DNA of 5,707 bases from positions 1 through 5,707 of the forward strand of contig JASHXO010000248.1 in the NCBI GenBank assembly GCA_030043495.1, read 5' to 3'. Under the pieces are notes generated by a model, which was not told where the DNA came from, did no database searches, and saw only the letters and a list, made by a program, of their open reading frames with translations. The translations under genes and the position numbers were made by a program. This document shows, one piece after another, positions 1 through 5,707 of this stretch. This DNA is from Candidatus Rhabdochlamydia sp. (lineage in GTDB: Bacteria > Chlamydiota > Chlamydiia > Chlamydiales > Rhabdochlamydiaceae). The first letter of the stretch is position 1. The number at the start of each line of letters is the position of its first letter.

Positions 1-1
1 C

Positions 2-1465
2 ATTGTCCAAGAACACGGCAAACTCCCATTTCCAGAAGGAACCGCATGCGCGGAAATTCTAAAATCGGGAGAAACGTCGCGCTCGAAAGCATTGATGGCT
101 TTTCTGGGAATCATTGTTGGCTCTATTCATAAAATTTGTTCCAGTGCTTTTTATTTATTTAAAGAAGCTCCTTCTTGGACCATCACGAATTTCCAGAAAA
201 CTGTTTTTAGCATGGACTGTACGCCTGCGCTATTAGGTGTGGGATTTATTGTTGGCCCACGTATTTCGGCGTTATTATTTGCTGGTGGCGCTTTAGGATG
301 GTGGATTCTAATCCCTTTGATTCGAATGTTCGGAACTGGTGATGTGGCTATTTTTCCTGCGGATGCATCGATTACACAAATGTCATCGGATGACATTTGG
401 TCCGATTATGTTCGCTATATCGGCGCCGGTACAATTGCAGTCGGCGGCTTATTAAGCTTATTTAAAATTGCTCCTTTGATCGGGAAGACCCTCAAGGTCG
501 GTTTTGATGAATTATTCCAAGGCTTAAATCTCAAACAACAGCCGATTCGCACAGATCGCGACATTTCATTACGGTGGCTTCTTTTGGGCGCAGTAGCCAT
601 TATTTTGGCGCTTTGGTTGTTTCCCGGCCTTCCAATGAACTTCCTAACAATCGTATTGCTTGTGCTTCTCGGATTTTTCTTTGTCGCTGTCACCTCCCTT
701 ACTGTTGGAATTGTCGGTAGCACTTCAAATCCAGTTTCAGGGATGACAATCACAACCTTGCTCATCACCTGTCTTGTCTTTGTGATGTTGGGATGGACGG
801 AAAGAATCTATCTTATCGCTGCTTTAACTATGAGCGTTGTTGCCAACGTTGCGATTGCACTGGCTTGCACGACATCTCAAGATTTGAAAACAGGTTATCT
901 TCTCGGGGCTACTCCAAGATTGCAGCAAATTGGTGAAATCATCGGCGTGATTTTGCCCGCGCTTGCGATCGGAGGAACCTTATATCTACTCAATCAAGCA
1001 TATGGATTCGGTTCCGCTCAAATGCCAGCCCCACAAGGGACAATGATGGCGTTAGTTGCCAAAGGCGTCATTCAAGGCGATATCCCCACGACGCTTGTCA
1101 TTGTAGGCGTGATTATAGGATTATTATTAGAATTGTTAAAAATACCGATCCTTCCTTTTGCTATTGGACTTTATCTTCCTCTTTCATTGTCCACTGGAAT
1201 GATGGTCGGGGGTATCGTGTCCGCTTTTGTTAAAAAACATGAAAGGACGGCAAGTGCCACCGATCGCGGTATTCTAGCAGCGTCGGGATTCGTAGCTGGA
1301 GATGCTTGTACGGGGGTCATCATTGCGCTGCTCACAGTTGGCGGATTAGTCCCAAGTACAGTAAATGGCATTCTTCCCGATTGGGTAAGCCTTGTCATTT
1401 ATGCCCTTTTGGCTGTTGCTTTAAGTTGGTTCGCATTAAAGCCTCCTACCCATTTCCGCAAATGA
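2..1465 (+). CDS. OPT-family oligopeptide/metal-chelate transporter, C-terminal part (5' end outside window)
   Basis: This is an inner-membrane transporter of the OPT family, which imports small peptides or metal chelates, probably by cation symport; the substrate cannot be told from sequence. The frame is open from base 2, so the true start lies upstream; a TTG at 92 followed by ATG at 95 is internal. The 487 visible residues begin with a family signature, LPFPEGTACAEIL (visible residues 8-20). Further family hallmarks are SNPVSGMT (about residues 242-249), SQDLKTGYLLGATPRLQQIGE (about 292-312), the LYLPLSLSTGMMVGG stretch near 397-411 and a glycine-rich SGFVAGDA segment near 430. Hydrophobic segments run through almost the whole length, consistent with 10 or more membrane helices. 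Bacterial members are usually about 600-680 residues, so perhaps 100-200 residues are missing upstream. The gene ends at TGA 1463-1465 and shows no frameshift. The family call is firm. Confidence 0.93.
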   Translation: MVQEHGKLPFPEGTACAEILKSGETSRSKALMAFLGIIVGSIHKICSSAFYLFKEAPSWTITNFQKTVFSMDCTPALLGVGFIVGPRISALLFAGGALGWWILIPLIRMFGTGDVAIFPADASITQMSSDDIWSDYVRYIGAGTIAVGGLLSLFKIAPLIGKTLKVGFDELFQGLNLKQQPIRTDRDISLRWLLLGAVAIILALWLFPGLPMNFLTIVLLVLLGFFFVAVTSLTVGIVGSTSNPVSGMTITTLLITCLVFVMLGWTERIYLIAALTMSVVANVAIALACTTSQDLKTGYLLGATPRLQQIGEIIGVILPALAIGGTLYLLNQAYGFGSAQMPAPQGTMMALVAKGVIQGDIPTTLVIVGVIIGLLLELLKIPILPFAIGLYLPLSLSTGMMVGGIVSAFVKKHERTASATDRGILAASGFVAGDACTGVIIALLTVGGLVPSTVNGILPDWVSLVIYALLAVALSWFALKPPTHFRK

Positions 1466-1606
1466 CTATGTATTTTTCTGGAAAGCCCAAGCATGCGACT
1501 TCACTTGCAATTTAAAAATATTTTCATTCATTCTTGTCTATTCACTAAGTTTGTTGCTTTAGTATTTACTTTACGGATCCTTTTTCCCTCTATTGAATTT
1601 CTTGGC

Positions 1607-1635
1607 AAAAAAGGGGGATTCTTTCATGCTTTTTT
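1607..1635 (+). repeat. 7-bp inverted repeat overlapping the mini-ORF ribosome-binding site
   Basis: AAAAAAG (1607-1613) is the exact reverse complement of CTTTTTT (1629-1635), leaving a 15-nt loop. The potential RNA hairpin would place the GGGGG of the ribosome-binding site and ATG 1626 in its loop. The stem is almost all A-U and weak, and homopolymer runs make such repeats likely by chance. No convincing -35/-10 promoter or GC-rich terminator was found in the rest of the 1466-1658 gap. Confidence 0.2.
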
Positions 1636-1649
1636 CGATTTCCAGATAG
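1611..1649 (+). promoter_or_regulatory. Strong ribosome-binding site and 7-codon mini-ORF ahead of the pseudopilin gene
   Basis: The purine tract AAGGGGGA (1611-1618) sits 7 nt before ATG 1626, an excellent Shine-Dalgarno arrangement. That ATG opens only MLFSISR and stops at TAG 1647-1649, nine bases before the GTG start of the pseudopilin and in the same frame. It could be a leader peptide that feeds ribosomes onto the weak GTG start by translational coupling. It could also be the original start of the downstream gene, now separated by a stop codon. The sequence facts are clear; the function is inferred. Confidence 0.45.
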
Positions 1650-1650
1650 G
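1644..1650 (+). promoter_or_regulatory. Weak ribosome-binding site for the GTG start of the pseudopilin gene
   Basis: AGATAGG lies 8 nt before GTG 1659. It matches the Shine-Dalgarno consensus only partly and overlaps the mini-ORF stop TAG 1647-1649. Because that TAG is in frame, the GTG is the only plausible start that keeps the whole prepilin-type N-terminus. Confidence 0.4.
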
Positions 1651-1658
1651 CGCTTTTT

Positions 1659-2240
1659 GTGAAGAGAAAACGTTCCTTGACCCTTCTTGAAGTGATCATC
1701 GCTCTTACACTTCTTGGCATTTTGCTGACAAGCCTCTTTAATTCCTTTCATCAAGGACTTAAAAAAAATATTACTGCGAAAGGATTAAAACAAAAAGTTC
1801 TTCAGCTAGAATTGTTCCAACAACGGCTAAAAAATCTATTTTCACATTTAGATTGCGAAGCCGGCATGTCCTTAGAAAAACATCCCGATGCGCATGGCTT
1901 GGCTTTGATCGTCTCTTACAAACACCCCGTCGATTCTGAATTTGACATGTGCGGAGTACTGCAAGGCATGATTTTTCTCAATAAGAACAAAGAGCTTTGC
2001 TTGATCAGCTGGTCGCAAAAGGGAAAAGTCAGGAACGAAATTCTGCTCGATAAAATTGATACGTTTAAATGTCGGCTCTTCAACCCAAAAAAAGCAGAAT
2101 GGTCAGAAACCTGGTCGATAAAAAATGAAGAAGATCCCGTGATGATCGCCATCGATCTTAAATGGGAAGGCAAAGAAATGCCATTTGTATTCTTTTTTCC
2201 GGAATCTGATCAAAAAATCACTTACGCTGTGCCGCCGTGA
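1659..2240 (+). CDS. GspJ-like minor pseudopilin with prepilin-type N-terminus
   Basis: This is a 193-residue protein with a class III (prepilin) signal: basic leader MKRKRS, then LTLLEVIIALTLLGILL, with Glu11 at mature position +5 if cleavage follows Ser6. Prepilin peptidase would trim it, and the helix would anchor it in the inner membrane and pack it into a pseudopilus, leaving the C-terminal domain in the periplasm. Residues 34-64 look helical. The half from about residue 128 follows the GspJ pattern: DKIDTFKCRLFNP, two spaced Trp (W148, W152), then DPVMIAIDLKWEG (159-171) and FVFFFPES (176-183). The size fits GspJ (about 190-210). Four Cys (66, 98, 114, 138) could form disulfides. The start is GTG, forced by an in-frame TAG at 1647-1649. 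The stop overlaps the next gene by 4 bp. Ser at -1 and Leu at +1 depart from the usual Gly/Phe. Pseudopilin is well supported; the GspJ subtype is inferred from the pattern and gene order. Confidence 0.78.
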   Translation: MKRKRSLTLLEVIIALTLLGILLTSLFNSFHQGLKKNITAKGLKQKVLQLELFQQRLKNLFSHLDCEAGMSLEKHPDAHGLALIVSYKHPVDSEFDMCGVLQGMIFLNKNKELCLISWSQKGKVRNEILLDKIDTFKCRLFNPKKAEWSETWSIKNEEDPVMIAIDLKWEGKEMPFVFFFPESDQKITYAVPP

Positions 2241-3121
2241 ACATTCTACCTCTCATTTTCACATTCTTGATCATTTTTACTTGCCTTGCTTTCACTTTTT
2301 TAAAAGAAGTTAAGAGTTTTTTCCTTTCGGAATCAGCGTTGAATAGTTTTTACCGAACAGAAAGGCAGATGAATAATACGATTGCTTACAAGGCCTATCG
2401 AAAAATCAAAGGCGAACCGATCAACAAAAAAGAAGGCGGCAGCAAAAAACCCAAACCATCGACTTACTTTTCTAGGCGCAGTTACTTCCCTCCCTTTGAA
2501 AACTCCAAATTCAATATCGGGCCGCTGATTAAGTATGAAGGAGATTTTAAACATCACCCCTTGTTCGAGCCGTTGGCCAAAATGATACGCCTTCTTTATC
2601 AAAGAACCCTTTTTGATACAGAACGCCATTCGGAAAAAGTGGAATACCAATTGCTGGAAGCTGTTCTTGCCAAGGCCCGCAAGAATCCTGAGGCTAAAGA
2701 TCTGTCTGAGCTTTGTCCCGATGATCTTGCCCTCCACTCGCTCTATTACAAACTTCTCAAGGGGACAAACCAGTACAGCCAAAAAGACAGCATTCCACCA
2801 TTAGGAGATTATGTCGCTTTGCGGAAAGAACCAGCAGCGGTTTTTTTCAGTTTCGCCTCCCCTGTACTATTAGAAGCTCTTTTCAATCATGAAATCGCTA
2901 AATATATCCTCGAAGAGGAGCATAAAAAATGTGAGCAATCAAATAAATATTACTATTTCTCCAAGGAAGACTTACAATCGTTATTGATGAAAAATCCCTC
3001 TTTAGCATCAAAATATGGATCTCTTGAGCCCTATCTCGATTATTCTAAGCAGATTAAGGCAAGGAATGAAATTGGCGGTGTCGATCCTAATACAGGACTA
3101 TCTATAAAAAAGTTAATCTAA
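2237..3121 (+). CDS. Membrane-anchored protein of unknown family in the GspK position (candidate type II secretion component)
   Basis: I do not recognise the family of this 294-residue protein. It starts with a hydrophobic helix (residues 3-22, rich in Ile, Leu and Phe) with almost no leader, and Lys23 and Lys26 follow. A Lys-rich low-complexity stretch comes next (about 52-73), then a mixed, largely hydrophilic domain rich in Leu, Tyr and Lys (about 95-294). The likely topology is one membrane anchor, but which side the domain faces is not certain; the basic residues after the helix do not clearly favour the periplasm. Its GTG start overlaps the preceding stop (GTGA, 2237-2240) and lacks a purine-rich ribosome-binding site, so translation is probably coupled to the pseudopilin. 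In gspGHIJK operons the gene after gspJ is gspK, whose product is about 300 residues, has an N-terminal helix and lacks Glu at +5, as here. Assignment as a divergent GspK is inference from position, size and topology only. Cys160 and Cys232 are its only cysteines after the helix. Confidence 0.7.
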   Translation: MNILPLIFTFLIIFTCLAFTFLKEVKSFFLSESALNSFYRTERQMNNTIAYKAYRKIKGEPINKKEGGSKKPKPSTYFSRRSYFPPFENSKFNIGPLIKYEGDFKHHPLFEPLAKMIRLLYQRTLFDTERHSEKVEYQLLEAVLAKARKNPEAKDLSELCPDDLALHSLYYKLLKGTNQYSQKDSIPPLGDYVALRKEPAAVFFSFASPVLLEALFNHEIAKYILEEEHKKCEQSNKYYYFSKEDLQSLLMKNPSLASKYGSLEPYLDYSKQIKARNEIGGVDPNTGLSIKKLI

Positions 3122-3143
3122 TATTATCTGTTGTAGATTGTTG

Positions 3144-3168
3144 ATTGATTTCATGGAAAATAATCAAT
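3144..3168. terminator. AT-rich inverted repeat between convergent genes, possible weak bidirectional terminator
   Basis: ATTGATT (3144-3150) is the exact reverse complement of AATCAAT (3162-3168), with an 11-nt loop. It lies in the 49-bp gap between the stops of two convergent genes, where a shared terminator is expected. The stem has one G-C pair and no good U-tract follows on either strand, so an intrinsic terminator is doubtful. Confidence 0.25.
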
Positions 3169-3170
3169 AA

Positions 3171-4964
3171 CTATCTTCCAAACTGGCGGTGGATCGGCAA
3201 ACGGATAGAAAATGTTGTTCCGGCGCCAACCACCGATGTCACCGAGATTGTCCCGTGGTGTTTTTCGACAATTGTCCTGACAATCGACAGTCCGAGCCCC
3301 GCTCCTCCCAATCGGCGTGAACGGGCTTTGTCCACTGTGTAAAATCGCTCAAAGATATGTTCAAGATCAGCTGGAGGAATTCCAATCCCCTGATCAGAGA
3401 TAGAAATCATTGCTTCGTCAACCTCTTGCTCGAGTTTGATCGTAATCTTTGCAGGAGGGTTCGAGTATTTTGCCGCATTGTCTAGAAGATTGATGATCGC
3501 AAGCTCTAAAATGTCGGGATCGGCGGCAACGGCAATCGATTCACTGCTTCTTTCAATGATGATCTGCGCTGTTTCATAGACAGCGAGGACGACTTGTCTG
3601 CAAGTTTCTGCAAGCACGACAAGATCGCATTCTTGAAAACGGGAATCGGGCAGATTTTCCAAGTCTGCCAATGTCAGCAAGTTTTTGACCAGAGTGTCCA
3701 TCCTTTGACAATTCCGGACAATTTTCTCTGTGATGTCAACGACCATGTCGCGCGGCAGTTCGGGCAGGTCCTGCAGAGTTTCAGCGAACCCTTTGATAAT
3801 GGTGATGGGTGTGCGCAATTCATGCGATGCATTGGCGACAAAATCTTTGCCCATTTCAAGAACTTTATAATGGCTCGACTTGTCTTGCAAAACCAAGATG
3901 GCTCCATTGCGCTGCGCCTTGGGAGCTGCGATCAGGTCAAGGTAAACTTTCTTTCCATCGCCTAAGGAAATCGAATCTGTGAGAACGCTGAGCTTTTCCT
4001 GACAAGACTCCAATAAAAACCGGCATTTTTCTATAAGCTGCAAGTAGGGGGATTCTTGTACGGCGGGAAAGGGCTTGCCCAAAAGCCGGCGCCGAGGAAT
4101 GGCGATCATTTTAGTACCGATGAAGTTAATATAACGCACATTCATCTCAGCGTCGACGGCAACAACTCCTTCTCCCAAAGATTCGAGGATTGCCTCCTTT
4201 TCATTTCGTTCATCGGTGATATTTTTAATCTGCAAACGTAGACGATCTGAAAGAGAATTCAGAGTCTGTGCCAATTTATAAAAATCGTCTTCTTCATCAA
4301 TCGATTTACTGAGTTCAAGATGAGGGATCACTTCTTCTTGTCCGCTTTGATACGGTTTTATCGCTTTGATAATCTGGCGGATGGGATAATTGATTCGATG
4401 GAAAATCAACCAAGTCACGGACCCGAAGAAAAGAAGTGCTAATGCACAGAAAGAAAAAAACCAAACTTTAAATTGTTCCGTGAATTCTTCAACTTGAGAA
4501 AATGGAATTGCGGTCCTTAAGATGTAAGTCTTCCTATTCAATTCAAAGGAGATCTTCACGTAAGCGAGTTTTTCTCGAAAAATGATAGATTCCCCGATAG
4601 AAAAAATGATTTTTTTTTGGATGGCCTCTGTTACCTCAGGGCGCGGCAGAGGTGCATTCATTCCTTCTTGAGCGACACCGATCTCGCCTTTTGCCGAATC
4701 GTATAACAGCTTTCCTTGATCATCGTATAAAGAAACACGGAGAAAGAAATATCCTTCTGACTGTTTCAGGAGATCAATCACTTGCTGCTCATTACTCGCT
4801 TTTTCAATTCTATGAAGAAGAGTAAGCGTGTTGAGTTCAACGTTGTTAAAGACAATCCTGCTTACTGTCTTTTCAATGAATGGAAATGCAAAAAGAGCAA
4901 AAACAAAGAAAAGGAGAATATGGCTTAAGATGATCTTTTGTCTAAAATTTAGACCTTTTCTCAT
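3171..4964 (-). CDS. PhoR/PnpS-type membrane sensor histidine kinase
   Basis: This is a complete 597-residue sensor kinase that would autophosphorylate on a His and pass the phosphate to a response regulator. TM1 is about residues 12-30. An extracytoplasmic domain (about 31-165) has the RVSLYDDQGKLLYDS, RPEVTEAI and ILRTAIPFSQVEEF pattern typical of PhoR/PnpS sensor domains. TM2 is about 167-187, HAMP about 188-245, and a PAS domain about 255-360. HisKA (about 370-435) contains ASHELRTPITIIKGFAETL with His381. HATPase_c (about 475-592) has the N box (N492, N496), G1 DQGIGIP (524-530), F box FERFY (538-542) and G2 GGAGLGLS (553-560). All catalytic motifs are intact. ATG 4964 is the furthest possible start because TAA lies in frame at 4971-4973. 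It overlaps the upstream cyclase gene by 23 bp, so the pair is probably an operon with coupled translation. The PhoR-like layout does not prove phosphate sensing. No partner regulator is visible. Confidence 0.93.
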   Translation of the reverse strand: MRKGLNFRQKIILSHILLFFVFALFAFPFIEKTVSRIVFNNVELNTLTLLHRIEKASNEQQVIDLLKQSEGYFFLRVSLYDDQGKLLYDSAKGEIGVAQEGMNAPLPRPEVTEAIQKKIIFSIGESIIFREKLAYVKISFELNRKTYILRTAIPFSQVEEFTEQFKVWFFSFCALALLFFGSVTWLIFHRINYPIRQIIKAIKPYQSGQEEVIPHLELSKSIDEEDDFYKLAQTLNSLSDRLRLQIKNITDERNEKEAILESLGEGVVAVDAEMNVRYINFIGTKMIAIPRRRLLGKPFPAVQESPYLQLIEKCRFLLESCQEKLSVLTDSISLGDGKKVYLDLIAAPKAQRNGAILVLQDKSSHYKVLEMGKDFVANASHELRTPITIIKGFAETLQDLPELPRDMVVDITEKIVRNCQRMDTLVKNLLTLADLENLPDSRFQECDLVVLAETCRQVVLAVYETAQIIIERSSESIAVAADPDILELAIINLLDNAAKYSNPPAKITIKLEQEVDEAMISISDQGIGIPPADLEHIFERFYTVDKARSRRLGGAGLGLSIVRTIVEKHHGTISVTSVVGAGTTFSIRLPIHRQFGR

Positions 4965-5707
4965 TTGATTTTAATCCTTGCACATGAAAGATTGTAACAG
5001 GCTTATCGAATCCTTTAAACGTATTCAATGGAATTTCTTCATATAGAATCGCATCTTTAACAAAGGGCTCATTCAGTGTATCTTTTGAGATCAATATTTC
5101 CATCCTTTTTGCTGCATTGCAAATGCGCGCGGCTAAATTTACATTGGAACCGATCACGGTGTAATTTAGCCGATTTTCCGCACCCATGTTTCCTGCCAAC
5201 ATTGTCCCTGTATGTATTCCCACTCCAATATCAATTGCAGGCTGGCCTTGAGAAGCCCGCTCTCTGTTCCATTGCAGCAAGGAATCGACCATCTCAATTG
5301 CACTTTGTATCGCCTTCAACGCAGCATCATTGCAAGGGATAGGCGCACCGAATAGGGCCATCGCCTCATCGCCAACATACTTGTCGATCACTCCGCCATT
5401 TTTGTCGACTATTTGAGAAACCTTCGTCATACAGGTGTTAAGTAAATCAATGACATCTTTTGGTTTCATGTTCTGAGTCAATTTAGTAAAGTCGCGAATA
5501 TCTGCGAATAGAACGGTGACAATTTTCTCTTCTCCCCCTAAATGGACCGTCCCTTTTAAAATTTCTTGCGCAATTTCACGTGAGACAACTTTGTTGAGCA
5601 CTCCTTTGACTTTCTCTTTTTCCTGCAAGCCTTTCACCATTTCTTCAAAGGAATGGCAAAGGACGGCGACCTCATCATCATGTTTTAACGGAGGCAATGT
5701 CAGTTTG
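4942..5707 (-). CDS. HAMP-linked class III adenylate/guanylate cyclase, C-terminal part (5' end outside window)
   Basis: This enzyme would make a cyclic nucleotide, most likely cAMP, from ATP at the cytoplasmic face of the membrane. The frame is open to the right edge, leaving 254 visible residues; a TTG at 5695-5697 is not a credible start. The first residues (HDDEVAVLCHSFEEMVKGL) match the end of a HAMP domain, so a membrane-spanning sensor part must precede it. A helical linker (EKEKVKGVLNKVVSREIAQE) leads to the catalytic domain. Metal-binding Asp are in FADIRDFT (codon 5500-5502) and VGDEAMALFG (5368-5370). The substrate-selecting Lys is at 5380-5382 in IDKYVGD. The transition-state pair is Asn and Arg of NVNLAAR (Asn codon 5137-5139, Arg 5125-5127). 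The second substrate-selecting position, often Asp or Thr, is Ser (5146-5148) in YTVIGSNVN. The domain is complete and should be active as a homodimer. Its last 23 bp overlap the downstream kinase gene. Confidence 0.93.
   Translation of the reverse strand, partial: KLTLPPLKHDDEVAVLCHSFEEMVKGLQEKEKVKGVLNKVVSREIAQEILKGTVHLGGEEKIVTVLFADIRDFTKLTQNMKPKDVIDLLNTCMTKVSQIVDKNGGVIDKYVGDEAMALFGAPIPCNDAALKAIQSAIEMVDSLLQWNRERASQGQPAIDIGVGIHTGTMLAGNMGAENRLNYTVIGSNVNLAARICNAAKRMEILISKDTLNEPFVKDAILYEEIPLNTFKGFDKPVTIFHVQGLKSNEKRSKF
4975..4980 (-). promoter_or_regulatory. Ribosome-binding site of the kinase gene, inside the cyclase coding sequence
   Basis: Read on the minus strand, CAAGGA ends 10 nt before ATG 4964. 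It lies within the last codons of the cyclase gene, so the kinase may be translated both independently and by coupling. The in-frame TAA between this site and the ATG confirms the start. Confidence 0.5.

Noticed and set aside
92..1465. OPT transporter starting at TTG 92/ATG 95
   Set aside because: The same frame is open to base 2 and encodes the conserved LPFPEGTACAEIL signature before this point, so the gene begins outside the window.
1488..1507. CAAG/CTTG hairpin with a GCATGC palindrome after the transporter as a terminator
   Set aside because: The stem is only 4 bp and no U-tract follows directly.
1534..1564. Possible promoter (TTGTCT ... TTAGTA) in the 1466-1658 gap
   Set aside because: The spacing is 19 bp and both boxes are poor; in such AT-rich DNA this match is not better than chance.
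1493..1690. 65-codon plus-strand open frame in the gap after the transporter
   Set aside because: It has no recognisable motif or good ribosome-binding site, is in a different frame from the pseudopilin and overlaps its N-terminal coding region; likely chance.
2333..2782. 149-codon minus-strand open frame opposite the GspK-candidate gene
   Set aside because: The plus-strand frame has a coupled start and an N-terminal anchor and belongs to a compact operon; the antisense frame has no supporting signal or motif.
3594..3965. 123-codon plus-strand open frame opposite the kinase
   Set aside because: It lies antisense to the HisKA and PAS coding region, where conserved codons explain the open frame; the translation looks like no known protein.
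5695..5697. TTG as the start of the cyclase gene
   Set aside because: The frame continues to the window edge and a start here would cut through the HAMP domain.

Overview
This window carries five protein-coding genes in two convergent groups. The left half reads rightward and the right half reads leftward, and the two meet in a 49-bp gap around position 3145. The outermost gene at each end is cut by the window edge. Nothing resembles a tRNA, rRNA, CRISPR array, insertion sequence or phage gene.

Left half (+ strand). First comes the C-terminal part of an OPT-family (oligopeptide/metal-chelate) membrane transporter, whose open frame runs in from the left edge. A 193-bp AT-rich gap follows; near its end it holds a strong ribosome-binding site and a 7-codon mini-ORF. 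Next are two small genes overlapping by 4 bp. The first encodes a short basic leader followed by a type IV prepilin-like helix with Glu at +5, and its C-terminal half has a GspJ-like pattern. The second is a single-pass membrane-anchored protein with no recognisable domain, of the size and position expected for GspK. I read them as the minor-pseudopilin part of a divergent type II secretion (or type IV pilus-like) apparatus. The rest of that machinery is not in the window.

Right half (- strand). A HAMP-class III nucleotide cyclase gene, cut at its N-terminus, overlaps by 23 bp a complete 597-residue sensor histidine kinase of the PhoR/PnpS type (TM, extracytoplasmic domain, TM, HAMP, PAS, HisKA, HATPase_c). 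The overlap argues that they are co-transcribed and translationally linked, placing a second-messenger enzyme and a phosphorelay kinase in one operon. No response regulator is visible.

Organism. The pseudopilin genes imply a didermic bacterium. Base composition looks moderately AT-rich by eye. A divergent GspJ-like/unknown gene pair plus an OPT transporter would fit an environmental chlamydia (for example Waddlia- or Simkania-like), where pseudopilin-like genes of this size are known. This is a weak inference that no sequence search here supports. The main points for follow-up are the mini-ORF in frame with the pseudopilin, the candidate GspK-like protein, the Lys/Ser substrate pair of the cyclase, and the cyclase-kinase overlap.
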